Of a stretch of DNA of 64,000 bases, positions 26,684 through 34,537 are shown piece after piece. The DNA comes from VXMO01 sp965219405 (GTDB taxonomy: Bacteria; Chloroflexota; Dehalococcoidia; UBA6926). A program made the translations under genes and the position numbers. Below the pieces are notes generated by a model, which worked only from the letters and a program-made list of their open reading frames with translations, did no database searches and was not told the DNA's origin. Every line of letters starts with the position of its first letter. Within the stretch, counting starts at the first letter, position 1. Where the stretch lies: positions 372,001 to 436,000 of the forward strand of contig OZ244736.1 of NCBI GenBank assembly GCA_965219405.1. The letters are read 5' to 3'.

Positions 26684-27460
26684 ATGACGATGCAGTTGGA
26701 TGATGTTAAGCGTGAGGTGGCTGTCGCGAATCGGGTTTTGCCGGATATCGGGCTTGCGTCCGGGGTGCTCGGGTCACTTGGACATGTGAGTATGCGCGTG
26801 CCGGATGATCCAGAGAAGTTCGTCGTTAAGGGGCGCGGCTACGCCATCGATGCACTCGCGCGGGTGGAGCCGGATGGGATGGTCGTGTGCGATCTTGACG
26901 GGTTCAAGGTCGACGGCCCGCCCGGCATCACGCAGTGCTTTGAGGTGAAGATTCATTCCTGCATCTACCGCGCGCGACCTGATGTGCAGTCCATCGTGCA
27001 TGTGCATCCGCGCTACGCAATCGTTATGGGCATCCTGGGCGTCAACCTTGTTCCGATGTGCCGCGAGGGTATGGAGCTCGTCGAACAGCCGGTGCCCGTT
27101 TACCCCCACAGCAAGTTGATCCTGACCGAGGAGGACGGTGTCGGCGTGGCGGAGGCGCTCGGCGACGCGACGGTTCTCACCTTGCAAGGCCACGGCGCGG
27201 TGGCCGTCGGCACATCCACAGGTGGCGCCGTGATGAACATGGCCCACCTTGAGGAGCAGGCTCGGATGAACTGGTACGCGTACGCGGCGGCGGGGCCGGA
27301 TCACGCCCGCATCACCGAAGCACAAATCGCCGAGAGCAATTCGCAGCCTCCGACATCTGAGCTCCCGCACTTCAGGGAGCTGGTGAGCGGGACTCGGGCG
27401 CAGGCGGCGGTTGGCGGGATATGGCGTCATCTGGCAGCCAACGCATCTGAGGGGCTGTAG
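26684..27460 (+). CDS. Class II aldolase/adducin-type protein (AraD/FucA family)
   Basis: A 258-residue metal-dependent aldolase or epimerase-like protein. Zinc ligands are visible in HVHPRYA (near 105-111) and LQGHGA (near 166-171), and GSLGHVSMRVP near residue 29 matches the phosphate-loop region. Family members act on phosphorylated or free sugars, ulose compounds or aromatic acids; I cannot name the substrate. It is followed 25 bases later by a short-chain dehydrogenase, so the two may form a small catabolic operon. Confidence 0.8.
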   Translation: MTMQLDDVKREVAVANRVLPDIGLASGVLGSLGHVSMRVPDDPEKFVVKGRGYAIDALARVEPDGMVVCDLDGFKVDGPPGITQCFEVKIHSCIYRARPDVQSIVHVHPRYAIVMGILGVNLVPMCREGMELVEQPVPVYPHSKLILTEEDGVGVAEALGDATVLTLQGHGAVAVGTSTGGAVMNMAHLEEQARMNWYAYAAAGPDHARITEAQIAESNSQPPTSELPHFRELVSGTRAQAAVGGIWRHLAANASEGL

Positions 27461-27485
27461 CTAAAAGCGGGGGAGGCGGAACGGT

Positions 27486-28262
27486 ATGGACCTGGGAATC
27501 GCTGGAAAGGTTGCGCTTGTCACGGGCGGGAGCCGAGGGCTGGGTCGGCAGGCCGCGTTGAGTCTGGCTGCGGAGGGGGCGAAAGTCGCCATCTGCGCGC
27601 GTACGCAGGAGAATCTCGATGGCGTGTTGCCGGAGTTGACGGCGGCGGGTGCGCCTGCAGCGGCTGCGATTGCGGCGGACATCACCGATCCCACCTCGCT
27701 GGAGCAGTTGCATGAGGCTGTCGTGGAGCAGTTGGGGCCAATTGACATTCTTGTGAACAACGCGGGGGCGAGCCGGCGGGGGGATGTGCTGGCGATCGGC
27801 GAGGAGGAGTGGTCGGACCTGTGGTCGCTGAATGTGCTGGGGCCGATCCGCCTGAGCCGCCTCGTGCTGCCCGGGATGCAGGAGCGGCAGTGGGGACGCA
27901 TCGTGAATGTGTCTTCGATATGGGGGCGCGAGCACGGCGGCGGCGTGGCGTATATGACGACGAAGGCTGCTCTGATTGCGTTCACCAAGAGCACGGCGCT
28001 GAGCTATGGGAAGGATGGGATTCTCATCAATTCCGTCGCGCCGGGGTCTGTTGTGTTTCCTACGGGGAGCTGGGACCGGTTCCAGACGCAGAATGAGCCG
28101 GATGTTGTGCGGGACTTCATCGCCAACAACCTTCCGATGGGGCGGTTTGGGTGGCCGGAGCCGGTGGGGGACCTGATTGCGTTCTTGTGTTCAGAGAGGG
28201 CGGGTTTCCTGACCGGGACGACGATCAACATCGACGGCGGGCAGTCGAAGAGTTTGATCTGA
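27486..28262 (+). CDS. Short-chain dehydrogenase/reductase
   Basis: A 258-residue classical SDR. The cofactor motif TGGSRGLG is at residues 14-21, NNAG near 94, the catalytic serine in VNVSSIWG (near 140) and the YMTTK tyrosine/lysine pair near 157-161. The C-terminal DGGQSKSLI is typical of the family. A strong ribosome site (GGGGGAGG) precedes ATG 27486. It is paired with the aldolase-like gene upstream; the substrate is unknown. Confidence 0.85.
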   Translation: MDLGIAGKVALVTGGSRGLGRQAALSLAAEGAKVAICARTQENLDGVLPELTAAGAPAAAAIAADITDPTSLEQLHEAVVEQLGPIDILVNNAGASRRGDVLAIGEEEWSDLWSLNVLGPIRLSRLVLPGMQERQWGRIVNVSSIWGREHGGGVAYMTTKAALIAFTKSTALSYGKDGILINSVAPGSVVFPTGSWDRFQTQNEPDVVRDFIANNLPMGRFGWPEPVGDLIAFLCSERAGFLTGTTINIDGGQSKSLI

Positions 28263-28344
28263 ACAGGTTGGGGTATACTTACGTCAAGCACAGTATTGGA
28301 AATGGTTCGAATGAACTCTTTCACACACTAGGAGGTGCCCTACG

Positions 28345-29049
28345 GTCGCTGACAACACAAGCTCGGCCCTGATTGATGAACTCCGCCCGTGGCGCGAGGG
28401 CAGCGAGCGCATCGCTATCTTTATCGACGGCAGTAATCTTTATCACGCCCTGGAGGAATCCTGCAGCCGGACCGACCTCGATTTCGCGGCGTTCATCCAG
28501 TGGCTCGCGGGCGAGCGTCCGCTCTATCGGACGTATTACTACAACATTATCCAGGATGAGAAGCGCCGCCCCACGGAGTTCCAGCAACAGCAGCGGTTCC
28601 TACAGGCTCTGCACCTGATCCCCTACGTGGAGACCCGATTTGGGCAGACGCGCATACGCGACGGGCAGGTTGTTGAAAAGGGCGTGGACATCATGCTCGC
28701 CACGGACCTGTTGTACTACGCGTGGCAGGACTATTACGACATGGCGGTGCTGGTGTCCGGCGACGGCGATTTCGCGTACGCCATCCAGACGCTCAAGAAT
28801 CTTGGCAAGTATGTGCAAGTCGTGACGTTCGAATCGAATCAGTCGCCTGATCTGTGGGAAAAGGCTGATCTGCGCACGCTCCTCACTCCGGACCTGCTAG
28901 CGCAGGAGAACCTGTGGGTGAACAAGGAGCCGGCGAGGAAGAGGCGGCGTCGGACCACGAACGGGACGACGCGCCGCACGCCCCGGAAGACTGCGGCTAC
29001 AGCTTCGACATCGTCAAACGGTCGGGCGGAGGCTGTGGCGGCGGAGTAG
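28345..29049 (+). CDS. NYN-domain nuclease-like protein without a canonical start codon
   Basis: About 234 residues. The PIN-like NYN fold is complete: IAIFIDGSNLYHAL (first acidic residue near 28), KGVDIMLATDLLYYA and VLVSGDGDFAYAIQ (acidic pair near 140-142), followed by a very basic tail (RKRRRRTT) that could bind nucleic acid. NYN proteins are RNases or RNA-binding proteins. The conserved N-terminus lies upstream of every ATG, GTG or TTG in frame; the next upstream stop is TGA 28312. A perfect AGGAGG (28330-28335) points to a start at GTC 28345 (reading VADNTSSALIDEL), with CTG 28369 as another option. Either a non-standard start or a base error (GTG to GTC) is needed. Confidence 0.72.
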   Translation, partial: VADNTSSALIDELRPWREGSERIAIFIDGSNLYHALEESCSRTDLDFAAFIQWLAGERPLYRTYYYNIIQDEKRRPTEFQQQQRFLQALHLIPYVETRFGQTRIRDGQVVEKGVDIMLATDLLYYAWQDYYDMAVLVSGDGDFAYAIQTLKNLGKYVQVVTFESNQSPDLWEKADLRTLLTPDLLAQENLWVNKEPARKRRRRTTNGTTRRTPRKTAATASTSSNGRAEAVAAE

Positions 29050-29060
29050 CCGCGCCACAG

Positions 29061-31091
29061 CTAATTCAGGTCGCCCTGATCGCGACCGGTGGCGTCCTTC
29101 CAGGCGGATTTCTGCCAGGGGAAGAGGTTTGCCGCGGTTTCAAGCAAGGGGAAGTCTTCACCCGGGTGGAAGACGGCAACACCGTTCGCGGTGCCAATCC
29201 AGAGATTGCCGTTTCGGTCTAGCAAAAGTTCATTGACGCGGTTGTGCGGCAGGGGCGTTGATTCCGCCGTATAGACCATCCAGAGCTCGTCGTTCATAAG
29301 CCCGATGACGCCGCCGTCCGTGCCGACCCAGGTGCGGCCCGTGGCCGTGTCCTCGGCGAATGATCGGACATTGTCGTTGGGGAGGCGTCCATTAGCCCGA
29401 TTCAACTTGGTCCACTGCTGGCCGTCATAGATAGCAACTCCATCACCGATGGTGCCAAACCACATGCGGCCCTGACTGTCCTCACGGGAGGCAAGGACGA
29501 GGTCAGTGCGAATATCGGCGTTCTCCGTTTTCAGGCTGTTCCAGATGCCGTTGTCGAAGATATTGATACCCTGCCAGTGCGTGAGCCAGACACGGCCCGC
29601 GGAATCTTCCGTGACAACGCTGATGATATTTGTGTTCAGGCCATCGCCACGGTTGTAGAGGGTCCATTCGCCGTCTTCGAGGACGGCCGCGCCGAGGCCT
29701 GTGGCAAACCACACTCTATCCTGGCTGTCGTAGTAAACGTTGAAGAGAGAATTGCTGGGGAGGCGTTGCTCTCCATCCTCATCACCGAACCTGTCGTACT
29801 CAATCCATTCGCCATGGTTGTAGACGGAGCCGCCGCTAAGGGTGGACATCCATATGCGTCCTTGTTTGTCTTCTGTCAGGCCGGTCACATAACGATACGC
29901 GAGGCCGCTATTGTACTGGGTAAAGGTCTCCCACACGCGCCCATCAAACTTGGCGACGCCCTCGGATGTGCCCACCCAGATGTTGCCCTGACTATCTTCA
30001 AGGAGGCCGTAGACATCATTCGCGGGGAGGCCCGTTTCCGCGGGGAAAAGGTGCTCGTAGGTCTCTCCTTCGGAATCATAAATCGTCACGCCGCCACCAA
30101 ACGTCACGATCCACAGCGTGCCGTCATCGTCGGCATACAAATCCTCAATGAAGTGGTGAGAGAGTTCTCCTTGCCTGACCCTGAGTGGATCAGAGAAAAC
30201 CGTTCCGTCAAAGCTCGCTATGCCGGCCTCCGTTCCCACCCACAGGAGCTCCGCATCGTTGACCGCGTCCTCGTCCGGCGTCTGCACGGCCAGAGCCGTC
30301 ACGAAGTTGGAGGGCAAACCCTGCTGCGTGGTATAAGGATCCTCTCGCCATTCGCCATCCGCATGCAGTACGTTCAGGCCGCCGCCATACGCGCTGATGT
30401 ACATATCGCCCTTTGAGTCTTCCAGAAAGACGCGCACTTCGTTTGAGGCGAGAGGGCTGTTGTCCTTTGTGTAGACGGTGCGTCGTTCGTCCTCGTCGAA
30501 CACCGTGATGCCGCCCTTTGATCCAACCCAGACGCGGCTTGCGCTGTCTTCATAGAAGGTCCAGATACGATCGTCTGGAAGGCCGTCATCTACGCGGAAG
30601 GACCTCCACTCACCGTTTTCAAGGAGGCGGATACCCTCGCCCCACGTGCCGACCCATATCCGATCCTGGCTGTCCAGGAGGAGCGCGGAGACGAACACGT
30701 CATCCAGGCCGAGACTGCCATCCTCATCGAGGCGGGACCACTGGCCCTCTTCAAGAACAACAATGCCCTCCTCTGTGCCGACCCAAACAGCGCCATGCGG
30801 GTGATAGATAAACGATGTCGTGCGCGCGGTAATAGCGCTGTTGTCCGCGTTGTACGTGATGAGCGCTCCGTCGTCATACAGAGACGCGCCATTGTCGAAG
30901 CCCGCAAACCACTTACGCCCATGGATGTCTTCATAGATTTCCGTCAGGTACCAACTGGCAATGCTGGTGTTTTCGACGTTGTAAACAGTCCATAGGCCGC
31001 GGCCTGAATTGGTCTGCTCCCCGCCGCCGGCAGTACCAATGAGGACAAGCATCGTCAGGGACGCTAATGAGATGCCGCGTAATGCGTTCAC
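29061..31091 (-). CDS. Secreted regulator-type beta-propeller protein (14 repeats)
   Basis: A 676-residue protein with an N-terminal signal segment (SLASLTMLVLIGTAGGG) and then 14 repeats of the two-component-regulator propeller type, each with a core like RIWVGTxxGxxxxD. That number suits two seven-bladed propellers. In hybrid histidine kinases this is the extracellular sensor; here no transmembrane kinase or output domain follows, so it is a free exported sensor or binding protein. It starts at GTG 31091 and is convergent with the NYN gene 11 bases away. Confidence 0.78.
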   Translation of the reverse strand: MNALRGISLASLTMLVLIGTAGGGEQTNSGRGLWTVYNVENTSIASWYLTEIYEDIHGRKWFAGFDNGASLYDDGALITYNADNSAITARTTSFIYHPHGAVWVGTEEGIVVLEEGQWSRLDEDGSLGLDDVFVSALLLDSQDRIWVGTWGEGIRLLENGEWRSFRVDDGLPDDRIWTFYEDSASRVWVGSKGGITVFDEDERRTVYTKDNSPLASNEVRVFLEDSKGDMYISAYGGGLNVLHADGEWREDPYTTQQGLPSNFVTALAVQTPDEDAVNDAELLWVGTEAGIASFDGTVFSDPLRVRQGELSHHFIEDLYADDDGTLWIVTFGGGVTIYDSEGETYEHLFPAETGLPANDVYGLLEDSQGNIWVGTSEGVAKFDGRVWETFTQYNSGLAYRYVTGLTEDKQGRIWMSTLSGGSVYNHGEWIEYDRFGDEDGEQRLPSNSLFNVYYDSQDRVWFATGLGAAVLEDGEWTLYNRGDGLNTNIISVVTEDSAGRVWLTHWQGINIFDNGIWNSLKTENADIRTDLVLASREDSQGRMWFGTIGDGVAIYDGQQWTKLNRANGRLPNDNVRSFAEDTATGRTWVGTDGGVIGLMNDELWMVYTAESTPLPHNRVNELLLDRNGNLWIGTANGVAVFHPGEDFPLLETAANLFPWQKSAWKDATGRDQGDLN

Positions 31092-31218
31092 ACCTTTTTC
31101 CCTCTATCTATAGACGACGTTGTCAGACTGTTCGGCACAGGTCTTTGACGCCATAGTTACCCATTCTAAGCACACAGTTTAGCGCGGAATTGGCAGAGTG
31201 GCGCGGACTGTCCTCAAA

Positions 31219-31248
31219 ATGACGGGCGCGGGACTCGCATGGTACGAT
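31219..31248 (+). promoter_or_regulatory. Candidate promoter of the acyl-CoA gene cluster
   Basis: ATGACG (31219-31224) and TACGAT (31243-31248) are 18 bases apart, 80 bases before the first gene of the cluster. Both boxes are imperfect matches to the sigma70 consensus. Confidence 0.3.
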
Positions 31249-31328
31249 ACGGCGTGTCTGAAACTGCCAAGTGCGGCGTTAACAGTGGTGGGGTCGGCTG
31301 AGCTGCCTTGCGCACAAGGGGGTACCAA

Positions 31329-31757
31329 TTGGCGGATGAGGTTCTAGGCGTTTCCGTTGGAACTGTCGCGTCGTTTACGAAAGAAATTTCAGCAGATGAC
31401 GTAGAGAAGTTCGCGGAGGCGACAGGCGACGTTCAACCCATCCACCTGGATGAGACCTATGCCAAGCGCACGCGATTTGGTAATCGAATCGCGCACGGAA
31501 TCCTCACGGCGGGCGTGATCTCCGCTGCAATCGGTACTCAGCTTGTGCCGAATGCAATCGCCATCTATATGGGACAGACACTACAGTTCCGAGCTCCGGT
31601 GTGGCTTGGCGACTCAGTCACCGCAACCCTTGAGGTCACAGAGCTTGATGTGGAGCGACGTCGCGCCACCATTTCAACCACATGCACAAATCAGAAGGAT
31701 GAAGTGGTCCTCACCGGTGAGGCGCTGGTGATGCTGGACACCGTGCGCGACGAGTAG
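31329..31757 (+). CDS. MaoC-like (R)-specific enoyl-CoA hydratase
   Basis: A 142-residue single hot-dog protein. The R-hydratase motif is ATGDVQPIH with catalytic D34 and H39, followed by GNRIAHG, so it should hydrate crotonyl-CoA to (R)-3-hydroxybutyryl-CoA or the reverse (PhaJ/CroR role). The best start is TTG 31329, seven bases behind AAGGGGG; TTG 31308 has no site. It heads a same-strand cluster of acyl-CoA enzymes. Alone it could serve fatty acid oxidation, but the downstream genes favour the ethylmalonyl-CoA route. Confidence 0.82.
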   Translation: MADEVLGVSVGTVASFTKEISADDVEKFAEATGDVQPIHLDETYAKRTRFGNRIAHGILTAGVISAAIGTQLVPNAIAIYMGQTLQFRAPVWLGDSVTATLEVTELDVERRRATISTTCTNQKDEVVLTGEALVMLDTVRDE

Positions 31758-31828
31758 CGTGACGCTTAATCAGCAGTATCGGCGCGACTCAGTCGTTTTC
31801 TCAGAAGCGGTATAGGAGGCCAATCCAG

Positions 31829-32860
31829 ATGTTCGTTCTTGACCAGGGAAACCGCATCGTCGTACCGCGGACGGAAATGACGTACCCCGGCCACAACATG
31901 CGGATGCACGAAAATGCGTCGACTGCGCCCGTCGATCACGTGATGGCGGACCTGGAAGACGCGTGCCCCTACGAGTTCAAGGGTGAGGCGTCCCGAAGTA
32001 CTATCATGGAGGCGTTCAACACGTTCAATTACGGCGAGAAGGTGGTCACGTTCCGCCCGAACAACATTCATTCCCGCTTTTTCCTGGGCGACGTGGAGAC
32101 GATCATGCGTGGGGCGGTCGACAAGTTCCACGGGATTATCCTGCCCAAGGTCACGGGGCCGGAGGATGTCATTTACGTGTCCCGCCTGCTCGATGCTCTT
32201 GAGCTTGAGGCAGGGTGGACGACGAAGGTTGCCATTGAGACGCTGATCGAAACGCCGGAGGCGATGGTCAACGTCAGCAAGATTGCGACAGCATCGCCGC
32301 GGATGGCGGGGTTGATTTTCGGCATCGCAGACTTCGCAGCGGTGATGGGCGTCGTGGATGTCGTCGAAGACCAGAACAAGAACTTTCACTACGCCAAGCA
32401 GCACATGGCGGTGGCGGCAAAGGCGGCCGAGCTCCACGCCATCGACAACGTATTTTTCACCCTCGTCCGGCGAGACACGTCAGAGGAGGACGCGGCCCAG
32501 ATAAACGAGGCGCTGCTCCAGAAGAACGTCGAAGCCGCGAACCTGGGCATGGACGGCACGTGGATCATCCATCCACAGCAGGCGCCTATGGCCAATATGG
32601 CCTTCACACCGAGCGATTCATTGACGGAGTACGCCTCTCGCCTAATCGACAACTACCATGAGCGCGGCGGCGGGGCGTTTGTCTTCGAGGAAACAGGCGA
32701 ATTTGTGGATGAGGCGACGGCCAAGGGCTACCTCGTCCTGCTGGCAAAGGCTGCGCAGGCGGGCAAGGTGGACACAAACTGGCTGTCCGATCACGCCGCG
32801 CGTCACGCGGAAATCACGGGCTATGACGTGCTGCGGCAGGCAGGCCGACACGTCGCCTAA
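31829..32860 (+). CDS. CitE-family lyase, L-malyl-CoA/beta-methylmalyl-CoA lyase-like
   Basis: A 343-residue TIM-barrel lyase. Conserved DLED is at residues 41-44, magnesium ligands E141 (LIETPEAM) and D168 (FGIADFAA), with ASPRM before the second. The C-terminal half has WIIHPQQAPMAN, equivalent to the CoA-contact segment of malyl-CoA lyases. Members cleave malyl-CoA, beta-methylmalyl-CoA or citramalyl-CoA. The length suits Mcl better than classical CitE (about 290). A perfect AGGAGG precedes ATG 31829. Next to the hydratase and mutase it probably releases glyoxylate and propionyl-CoA. Citramalyl-CoA lyase is the main alternative. Confidence 0.72.
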   Translation: MFVLDQGNRIVVPRTEMTYPGHNMRMHENASTAPVDHVMADLEDACPYEFKGEASRSTIMEAFNTFNYGEKVVTFRPNNIHSRFFLGDVETIMRGAVDKFHGIILPKVTGPEDVIYVSRLLDALELEAGWTTKVAIETLIETPEAMVNVSKIATASPRMAGLIFGIADFAAVMGVVDVVEDQNKNFHYAKQHMAVAAKAAELHAIDNVFFTLVRRDTSEEDAAQINEALLQKNVEAANLGMDGTWIIHPQQAPMANMAFTPSDSLTEYASRLIDNYHERGGGAFVFEETGEFVDEATAKGYLVLLAKAAQAGKVDTNWLSDHAARHAEITGYDVLRQAGRHVA

Positions 32861-32883
32861 AGGAATCACCGTCCGAGAGCGTC

Positions 32884-34044
32884 ATGCCTGATCCCATCAT
32901 CGAACCGCAGGACGCCATCGCGGCTGAGGTGCGCCGATGGGTCGACCGAGAGGTCGTTCCGGTCGTTGACGAGCTTGAGCACAACAACACGTTCCCGGAT
33001 CAGCTTGTGCAGGGGATGCGGGAACTCGGTCTATTCGAGTTGATGATTCCGCAGGAATACGGCGGCATCGGCGCAACGTATGTCAGCTATTCCGGTGTGG
33101 TTGAGGAACTGGCGCGGGGATGGATGAGCCTCGGGGGGATTCTCAATACGCACGTCATCATCACGCATCTCGTCGCCACATATGGCACGGACGACCAGAA
33201 GCACCGCTATTTGCCGCAGTTGGCGACGGCGGAACGGCGGGGAGCGCTGACGATCACGGAGCCGAACGCGGGCTCCGACGTGCAGGCTATTCAGACAGTG
33301 GCTGTGAGGGATGGCGACGATTACGTCGTGAACGGCTCCAAGCTGTTCGTGAGCAATGGACGGCGCGGCGGGCTGTTTGCGATGGCGGTGAAGACCGACC
33401 CGCAAGTTGATCCACGCTATCGGGGAATCTCGTGTCTGCTTGTGCAGCCCGATTTTCCCGGGTTCAATGTCACGCGGGACATCGAGAAGCTCGGTTACAA
33501 GGGCATCGAGGCGTCCGAGCTTTCGATGGACGATCTCCGAGTGCCCGCGGCCAACCTGCTAGGCGGCGAGGAGGGACAGGGGTTCTTCCAGATACTGAGC
33601 GGTGTCGAGGTTGGTCGTGTGAATACGGCGGCGCGGGCGGTCGGGGTGGCACGGGCGGCATTTGAGGCCGCCGCGACGTATGCTCAGCAGCGGCAGGCGT
33701 TTGGCAAGCCCATCGGCGAGCACCAGGCCATTCAGTTGAAGCTCGCGGATATGTATACGAATATCACTGCGGCGCGTCTGTTGGCGCGGTGGGCGGCCGG
33801 GGTCAAGGACCAGGGGGGCCGGGCGGATACCGAAGTTGGTATGGCCAAGCTGTTTGCCACGGAGGTTGCGACTGAGGCAACTCTGGAATCCATGCGTATC
33901 CACGGCGGGATAGGCTATACGAAGGAGATGCCGGTGGAGCGTTTCTTCCGGGACGCGCCCGGCATGATGATCTATGAAGGCACGAACGAGATTCAGCGGA
34001 CAATCATCGCGCGGAGCGTACTGCAGCGGTACGCGGTGAACTAA
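32884..34044 (+). CDS. Acyl-CoA dehydrogenase, candidate methylsuccinyl-CoA dehydrogenase
   Basis: A 386-residue FAD enzyme with the usual three-domain layout: substrate-loop ITEPNAGSDVQA (near 120), IEKLGYKGIEASEL (near 200), and the C-terminal catalytic glutamate E365 in MIYEGTNEIQR. It desaturates an acyl-CoA and passes electrons to ETF. The substrate is not evident. Between a malyl-CoA-lyase-like and a mesaconyl-CoA-hydratase-like gene, methylsuccinyl-CoA is an attractive guess, although the Rhodobacter methylsuccinyl-CoA dehydrogenase is longer (about 550 residues). Confidence 0.75.
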   Translation: MPDPIIEPQDAIAAEVRRWVDREVVPVVDELEHNNTFPDQLVQGMRELGLFELMIPQEYGGIGATYVSYSGVVEELARGWMSLGGILNTHVIITHLVATYGTDDQKHRYLPQLATAERRGALTITEPNAGSDVQAIQTVAVRDGDDYVVNGSKLFVSNGRRGGLFAMAVKTDPQVDPRYRGISCLLVQPDFPGFNVTRDIEKLGYKGIEASELSMDDLRVPAANLLGGEEGQGFFQILSGVEVGRVNTAARAVGVARAAFEAAATYAQQRQAFGKPIGEHQAIQLKLADMYTNITAARLLARWAAGVKDQGGRADTEVGMAKLFATEVATEATLESMRIHGGIGYTKEMPVERFFRDAPGMMIYEGTNEIQRTIIARSVLQRYAVN

Positions 34045-34061
34045 GAGCGGGAGAAGGCCTG

Positions 34062-34526
34062 ATGCAATTCGGACGATACCTGGAGGAGTTTGAAGAGGGG
34101 GCGGTGTACAAGCACTGGCCCGGCAGGACGATCACGCAGGCGGACGATATCGCGTTCTGCATGCTGACGATGAACCACCATCCTCTCCACATCGACGAGG
34201 AGTTCGGCAGGAATAGCCAGTTCGGGCAGAACGTGGTTGTGGGCAACCTGGTTGTGGATATTGCGTTTGGGCTGAGCGTGTCCGATGTATCGGGACGCGC
34301 GATTGCGAATCTCGGTCTGGATGAGATTCGCTTCCACAAGCCGACGTTCCATGGGGATACCATTTATGCGGAGACCGAGGTGCTCTCCGTACGACCAAGC
34401 GACACACGGCCGGACCGCGGTGTGGTGACGGTCGAGACTCGGGCGACGAATCAACGCGAAGAGACGGTGATGACGTTCAAGCGGAGCGTGCTGATTCCGC
34501 GACAGCCGGAGGACAGTGAGGGTTAG
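34062..34526 (+). CDS. MaoC-like hydratase, mesaconyl-CoA hydratase candidate
   Basis: A 154-residue single hot-dog protein. Its active-site stretch reads LTMNHHPLHID: asparagine (N38) stands where typical R-hydratases have aspartate, with H43 conserved, a variant I associate with hydratases of branched C5-dicarboxyl-CoA esters. The Rhodobacter mesaconyl-CoA hydratase is a two-domain protein of about 340 residues, so this is a short version. It starts at ATG 34062 behind GGAGAAGG, 17 bases after the dehydrogenase, and precedes the B12 mutase. Confidence 0.68.
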   Translation: MQFGRYLEEFEEGAVYKHWPGRTITQADDIAFCMLTMNHHPLHIDEEFGRNSQFGQNVVVGNLVVDIAFGLSVSDVSGRAIANLGLDEIRFHKPTFHGDTIYAETEVLSVRPSDTRPDRGVVTVETRATNQREETVMTFKRSVLIPRQPEDSEG

Positions 34527-34537
34527 GGGGCGTAGTT

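Noticed and set aside
28261..28330. tRNA-like TTCGA stretch near 28306
   Set aside because: No acceptor or anticodon stems could be folded around it.
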